DNA of 32,797 bases from Candidatus Omnitrophota bacterium (GTDB lineage: Bacteria > Omnitrophota > Gorgyraeia > Zapsychrales > Zapsychraceae), in the NCBI GenBank assembly GCA_016212005.1, contig JACRHP010000028.1, positions 1 through 32,797 of the forward strand, written 5' to 3'. The first letter of the stretch is position 1, and the number at the start of each line of letters is the position of its first letter. A program made the position numbers and the translations under genes. This document shows positions 29,601 through 32,797 of the stretch, piece by piece. Below the pieces are notes generated by a model. That model was not told the DNA's origin, did no database searches, and saw nothing but the letters and a program-made list of their open reading frames with translations.

Positions 29601-31163
29601 TTGAGCCCCATCCCCCCAATATCCCCCAACTGCAGGATCATACCCTGGCACTTCTTTTGGTTTCAACTCACCGTTCTCTTTTTGATATAAAATTTCAAAA
29701 TCATATCCCTCGCCTTGGAACTTTCTTGCATCTGGTAAAAATTCAACTGTCTTATTTTCAATCCTATAGTGTTTTCCCTCTGGGATACGTTCACGCAGGC
29801 GTGTAGCTAATTTAACAATAGCACGGGCATCTGGCGTATCGAGTTTTGTAAGTATGTTAAAGCTTTTTTTACGCTTCACCAAAATTTCATTCGCATCAAA
29901 CAAAATCCTAACATGCCGCCGCGTTCTCCACTCCGCCAATATCGGTGAAGCGGCTGCGTCTTGCTTTTGCGGGGTAATGCCAAGTGCCAATTTAAAGTTC
30001 CTACCAACCCGGCCGGATTCGACGACGCTTGGATTAGTAACTCGATTGAGTGTGATTGTTTTAAAGTTCATCAGTCGATCGATGCCGCCCGAGAAATACT
30101 TGCGCGGAATGGGTTGGGTGCTTAGCTGGTCGTAGTCTTCTTTGATGTAGTTAAAGACGCCTTTTTTGTAGGCTTCCATATATTGGGCGTAGATCTGGTC
30201 TTTGAGGGTGGCGTCGTCGAGGTTGACGCCGGCGATCTTCTTTTGGTCGATATAGATCTTCGAAAGCAGGCTGTTTTTGATGGTTTCTTTGTACCATTTG
30301 GCGAGGATGAGCGAATGGTAGATCTGGCGCAGGGGCGCGAAGTTTTGGCCTTCGTTGACTTCTTTTTCGATGGCGGGAAGAATGATTTCCTTAATAATTT
30401 CACTGGGGACTGAAGACTGAAGACTAACGACTGAAGACTTTTCCCCGTTAGACTGAAGGTCTTTTGTCTTTAGTCTTTGGTCTTTAGTCTCATATTGCAT
30501 CGCTTCATAATCGCTATCCAACATCACCCGCAGTTTGGCATCCACAATATAAACCGTCTGCCCGTGCTCGTAGACGGTCGCGGTTTCGGGCAGGATCCAG
30601 ACCTTGTTAAAGGTGTTGACCGGAATTTCGGTCGTGCCGTACTTCTCTTTGGCTTGTCTGTAAACCTTGTCCCAGAACTCCTTGCCGAGCTCTTTCTCCG
30701 GGTACATCAGCGAGGCGGTCAATTGTTTGAGGATATAATCCTGCGCGAGCATGTCGCGGCCGAGTTCGGTCTTGCCCAATTCGTCGGGGATAATGCGGTC
30801 TTTTTCGTACGGTGAAAGGTTGACCCAGAGGTCGTCTTTGGGGATGGTCATGGAGGCCAGAAAATATTTGACCAGTCGCTGTGATTCGGTCTTGATTTGG
30901 TTTTCTCTGAAATTGGTATTGCCGCTGTCGATGATGAAGTCGAATTGCAGAGGATTCTCGGGGTGGATGGTCATGCCCTTCAAGAGAACCGGCACGAATG
31001 TTTGGCTGGGGCCGACCATCGCTCCCGGCACCGGAAGATTCAGCGACGCGATCGATTGGGCGTACGCCGGCGGTAGAACGGAAGTAAAGACAAACGCAAA
31101 GATGATCAAGGCAGATACCGAACGACGGGCAAAACGGGTACGGCGAGATGTCATCATTTTCAT
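23685..31163 (-). CDS. Giant exported multidomain protein (2492 aa): N-terminal scaffold, repeated small module, DUF218/YdcF-like segment, TPR-like and HD-like segments
   Basis: Signal peptide RRSVSALIIFAFVFTSVLPPAYAQS. DVLMVPGNDELAVYEKVLDLFSKGIGRYIAISGGRGR. ALGDFYYENGDYRGAIRQYSHGLFYEP. FDHTMELV...LAAFLHDTGEYE. A single uninterrupted ORF. Confidence 0.85.
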   Translation of the reverse strand: MKMMTSRRTRFARRSVSALIIFAFVFTSVLPPAYAQSIASLNLPVPGAMVGPSQTFVPVLLKGMTIHPENPLQFDFIIDSGNTNFRENQIKTESQRLVKYFLASMTIPKDDLWVNLSPYEKDRIIPDELGKTELGRDMLAQDYILKQLTASLMYPEKELGKEFWDKVYRQAKEKYGTTEIPVNTFNKVWILPETATVYEHGQTVYIVDAKLRVMLDSDYEAMQYETKDQRLKTKDLQSNGEKSSVVSLQSSVPSEIIKEIILPAIEKEVNEGQNFAPLRQIYHSLILAKWYKETIKNSLLSKIYIDQKKIAGVNLDDATLKDQIYAQYMEAYKKGVFNYIKEDYDQLSTQPIPRKYFSGGIDRLMNFKTITLNRVTNPSVVESGRVGRNFKLALGITPQKQDAAASPILAEWRTRRHVRILFDANEILVKRKKSFNILTKLDTPDARAIVKLATRLRERIPEGKHYRIENKTVEFLPDARKFQGEGYDFEILYQKENGELKPKEVPGYDPAVGGYWGDGAQGSNSPSSWGPTLYSTNGPIYDGEEWVVDVPEKIEIVRGNMTHNGAEAMIKKKLAQKYPGHPEFANLITDAHKQQVAEIAKDKPKEEVKFDVVYHKEKGNITYHYKAGGLGFYGTTTSEEDWDEIKGDDYEPPKIEIINQSSPSTSPEAGPSDTPKSSSPVVDSLVSLLARRDVPEDQLAQAGIDVLMVPGNDELAVYEKVLDLFSKGIGRYIAISGGRGRLIEDIKRTADANGFSVAMASEAEMIRSIMIQMAQRNPRWAGLVGKLQDDKIVLLEKEARYTVENFTKTETLLKNKGLLGEVKTFKILYIPKTLQQLRTKGQFNSVFAEQIARGKIQGVSFAADHHPQENTPTEIVAEMFRIIANAQKIDPATQRRDWEFEGGLESIPKQNWIDSKTLFDSLPVEQQEKLVAIMQTNARNMGVDDREVLYRGLSPHIKAFAEAVFDYRSSSPITPQEAEAMIKGKLDPQYHHLIRNEHVKQVVQIGSDKFNVVNRSYHRSFEEGVDYETIGNMADYVGGIDGAPPESWIPKIRLLVDTDKYSKGWEGNWDDVAIYEYIEIIPSSSPVIDDGQHVTSWRVWPYGDGKKEELVLGEFTSLQDLAQYQGAALSGAEEQRKEKAKVLKDAIENLKITKIGEKIFGSQSGRELIIRLQRNVFVDEGKRSVSARSQVEDSRLIFTVEESTLGNGSTGDHEGSVLLLASQLLNLGLGYVLKYIQNINDVDEKTMQAFILLKELEFIHYNRNRDKLIKLLESGSVNRIADPMLATIKKYKEKRLKEIVNDVQVPVEEIAIINTHLENLYQDQYIRKDERVAITRMLMALGDFYYENGDYRGAIRQYSHGLFYEPHNERFRAKVVKTVDAFVAAIAEDDAKDFGRIWKEPSSRASEMWDKIKKISLIDELKYLPESLDRSGIVATRFDQVDEAITFLNYLDSVAVAYNPTVEEEDFINYLNEKRLQKDKLKEEPIKRFIATYRSLTKDDSTRKNDSTKKILRLAVILQQYARILHGDESLDAWEIIPKLLVKLGLNDSEREQVMALTSLHRNFGTLYFGEGSPSFTNFSFEQVKDRLSKIEGGKGINKTPVTEVWLSDNETLIRSFINILDSNDVYAGLAKFRFGKDKNNEEIPAGGLFTLMPFMKDLADEKRFMKSPGVSIFDHTMELVKFLTLIEKGDHEAYNAINKNKEGRLIAQEVFNTYHNEFHKWLGEEGTERIKKRRLIYLAAFLHDTGEYELIRGAGEMHEEKSAIFIAQILKQLGLVRQDTEDKSGLLFNEQEVDFIKWLALSHVELGTIRFGERTVGKLFENKFRDPKQGAKERTKWVKALSLVNTADVYGTRNGLNLNQDHFDYFMGILVDDQYLEREFSEGLFGRRMRIWSSDPLGELDRPKFQKVKEVLGKIKSQRPKDYERIVENFGNADRYKVLDYGIFFFQSLRAEDMVKLMYLLSVISDRLGNENKRFDIIKFTAPSNLAPFSADPINEIMKNYTIPRIHDFTKNDSATIMKNLEDHGNLHMGYDPGSSKLIVDNKRLADMNRYIKIAAITAAAWLISKGRSVTTDNHIESLVFLHDLTKLPKYRLLEKNWSKIRLFLGLFGRSRDAINLEQASKLFDGVTLEEMVILLSFISTHYTEMAKTQWGKLTINEFIASIIEIDGGEVMLRTMVPKFDTENVNEKKIVTPKVRNLSNIIGKLMQENAMTNVLREVSGDLSEISSELERIRGVSEKHLKNFEDFLSRINIKNGIWNLRKFSERPTHKLTVFRFLYILSRLEEYYQNVHVKESKKKLIHVLKFSHELDTSSDSEFNVIERIVEGINHLSPQDLEEVFQEEEDPFKKVTKILGLKGRGIEIEESGTLATPDTIFVDLRAEKGDDFAISSSPVAERETSLVESEASNTSRYPSRNMNTEDVGGIDMNAIDLDRQGAGVDIQFDPAELQELIDTGIDGFAPVIINITPLPSVLPLLGLEPQRKEDELEMSSLN
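25780..26160 (-). other. HD-domain-like segment of the giant protein
   Basis: FDHTMELVKFLTLIEKG...RRLIYLAAFLHDTGEYELIRGAGEMHEEKSAIFIAQILKQLGL. Confidence 0.6.
28265..29120 (-). other. DUF218 (YdcF/SanA-like) domain segment of the giant protein
   Basis: QAGIDVLMVPGNDELAVYEKVLDLFSKGIGRYIAISGGRGRLIEDIKR...SEAEMIRSIMIQ...KIVLLEKEARYTVENF. Confidence 0.6.
30406..30491. repeat. Two-armed heptad array translated in frame inside the giant ORF
   Basis: GACTGAAGACTGAAGACTAACGACTGAAGAC opposed to GTCTTTTGTCTTTAGTCTTTGGTCTTTAGTCTC. Encodes ETKDQRLKTKDLQSNGEKSSVVSLQSSV. Confidence 0.85.
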
Positions 31164-31232
31164 TTCAAGAAAATCCTCCCTGGGCTTTCGGGGGAAAGCG
31201 CTTTCCTAAAACGGGGTTGCTTGAAGTATAAA

Positions 31233-32795
31233 CTATTTTTCGGCAAAAGGCAAATTTAGCGCGGTTTGCCCGGCCTTCCGGCGCCAAAGATACAGGACCG
31301 CGCAAAGGGCCGCGTAATAAAGAACAATGACCGGGACCGGCACCCCCGGCACCCGGAAATACGCCCCGGGGATCTGGACGCACCAAAAGACAAATTTGAC
31401 CATCAACGCCAGCAGGACCCGGATGCAATCGGCAAATAGAAACGTCACGCCCGGCAGCACCAGGCCGGTCAATAAAACCCCCAAACCCAGGACAACGATC
31501 AGGGAAGACAACGGAATGACAACCAGGTTGGCAAGAATAGCGACCGGCGTGACAAACTCAAAATAATAGGCGATCATCACCGCCACCCCTCCATAGGCGC
31601 AAAAGGAAAGGATGAACGATTGGCCGATGTATTTCAAAACGGACATCACGGCACCGATCGTCTTGCCGCGCCCGGCGGCTTTAGCATCCAGCATGGATAA
31701 CACGCTTGCACATTTCGGATAAAAGACAATGATCGCCAGCACGCTCACAAAGGACAATTGAAACCCGACGTCAAAAAGGTTCACCGGATTCACGAAAAGA
31801 ATCAAGAGCGCCGCGCAGGAGAGCGTGTTGAGGGATTCCGGCTCACGTTCCAGGATAAACCCGGCCAGAAAGACCGTAGCCATGATGGCGGCGCGCACCA
31901 CCGGCGGCTGGGCGCCGGTCAAGACCGCGTAGGCCGCCAGGATCAGGATCGTCAGGATATAATGCCACCGACGGCCCAGCGGGAATATTTTGAGGAACAA
32001 AAATATCACGTACGCGACGATCCCCACGTTAAAACCCGATATGGCCAGGATGTGCACGACCCCGGCCCTTTGGAAGAGGTCATTAATATGTCGGGGGATA
32101 TTGTACCGGTCCCCCAGTAGAAACCCTTCCATGATCCCTTTCTCTGCTCCGATAAAATGATCCGCCAGAATGGCGTTGAGCCGGTGCTTGAACCGGATCA
32201 CGTGCCGGTGGAGCGGATCGCCGCGGTCCTTCCCCAAGACTTCCACCCGTCCCTGTTTCTTGACGCTCAAAATATATTTTATCCCTTTACGGTCAAGGTA
32301 GTCGCGGTAAGAAAATTTGCTGTCCGCGGAGAAGTTAAATGGTTTGTGCAGCTTCCCCTCAAGGACCAGACCATCGCCGTACTGGACGTCCTGCGCCCGG
32401 AAAAGGTTGACGAGCACCTCGCCCCGGCTTTCCTGCCAGCCTCTTTTTCCCTTGAGCCGCTTGACCTCAAGCCGAAACGTGGTTTTGCGTGCGTTCCCGC
32501 GCCGGCGCAGTTCCACGTCGGAGACGACCACACCTTCCACCAGGACGGGGGCACCGTAATAAAACCCGGCGACGCGGGAAATATGTCCGTCCGGCAAAAT
32601 TTTATGCGTCCGGAAATGGATGCCGCCCAGCAGGACAAAGGCAAAAAAAATCAAAACAAGAAAGCCGCGCGGTTTGTGAAACAGCAAACAACACAAAACA
32701 ACGCACAGGGCCGCCGCTGCGTACGCGGCAAGAACCGGGACCGGGACGTACGCGCCCAGCAAAATGCCGCCGCCAAAACACAGCGTAATCCACAA
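31233..32795 (-). CDS. ComEC/Rec2-family competence membrane protein without a C-terminal metallo-beta-lactamase domain; 5' end at the window edge
   Basis: DUF4131-like N-terminus, GFLLGDRYNIPRHINDLFQRAGVVHILAISGFNVGIVAYVIFLFL, LTGAQPPVVRAAIMATVFLAGFILERE. Stops after the membrane domain. Confidence 0.88.
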   Translation of the reverse strand: MWITLCFGGGILLGAYVPVPVLAAYAAAALCVVLCCLLFHKPRGFLVLIFFAFVLLGGIHFRTHKILPDGHISRVAGFYYGAPVLVEGVVVSDVELRRRGNARKTTFRLEVKRLKGKRGWQESRGEVLVNLFRAQDVQYGDGLVLEGKLHKPFNFSADSKFSYRDYLDRKGIKYILSVKKQGRVEVLGKDRGDPLHRHVIRFKHRLNAILADHFIGAEKGIMEGFLLGDRYNIPRHINDLFQRAGVVHILAISGFNVGIVAYVIFLFLKIFPLGRRWHYILTILILAAYAVLTGAQPPVVRAAIMATVFLAGFILEREPESLNTLSCAALLILFVNPVNLFDVGFQLSFVSVLAIIVFYPKCASVLSMLDAKAAGRGKTIGAVMSVLKYIGQSFILSFCAYGGVAVMIAYYFEFVTPVAILANLVVIPLSSLIVVLGLGVLLTGLVLPGVTFLFADCIRVLLALMVKFVFWCVQIPGAYFRVPGVPVPVIVLYYAALCAVLYLWRRKAGQTALNLPFAEK

Positions 32796-32797
32796 CA

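Overview
A 32.8 kb bacterial chromosomal window, probably from a PVC/Omnitrophota-like lineage (inferred from gene style and the giant secreted multidomain ORF). It reads as follows. (1) A left accessory block holds an IS-type transposase start cut by the window edge, a PEP-CTERM beta-propeller protein, an XRE regulator, an ORF6N protein and a tyrosine recombinase, lying just 3' of the tmRNA gene. (2) ssrA (tmRNA) and smpB follow, with smpB bracketed by two ~225 bp inverted copies of a multi-hairpin repeat. (3) tRNA-Leu(CAG) and a pyruvate dehydrogenase cluster come next (aceE, a GT39-like membrane protein, aceF, lpdA). (4) A minus-strand housekeeping run carries murJ, uvrC, ogt, pilT-like, pyrE, maf, an M48 lipoprotein and a DUF192 lipoprotein. 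(5) After rpsT, holA, an LptE-like gene and a BamD-like gene there is a BrnT/BrnA-like toxin-antitoxin pair, a 2492-aa exported multidomain protein and a ComEC-like gene. The strongest unexplained signal is a class of locus-specific arrays with 7-8 nt period, often with self-complementary arms, at most same-strand gene junctions. At three overlapping gene junctions the array lies inside the downstream coding sequence and encodes much of a lipoprotein signal peptide. Other notable signals are the hairpin-chain inverted repeats around smpB with compensated stem changes, a codon-conserved SSSP(V/I) seam repeated in the giant gene, a 30-aa tmRNA tag, and an in-frame palindrome in holA. All calls come from reading the sequence; no searches were run.
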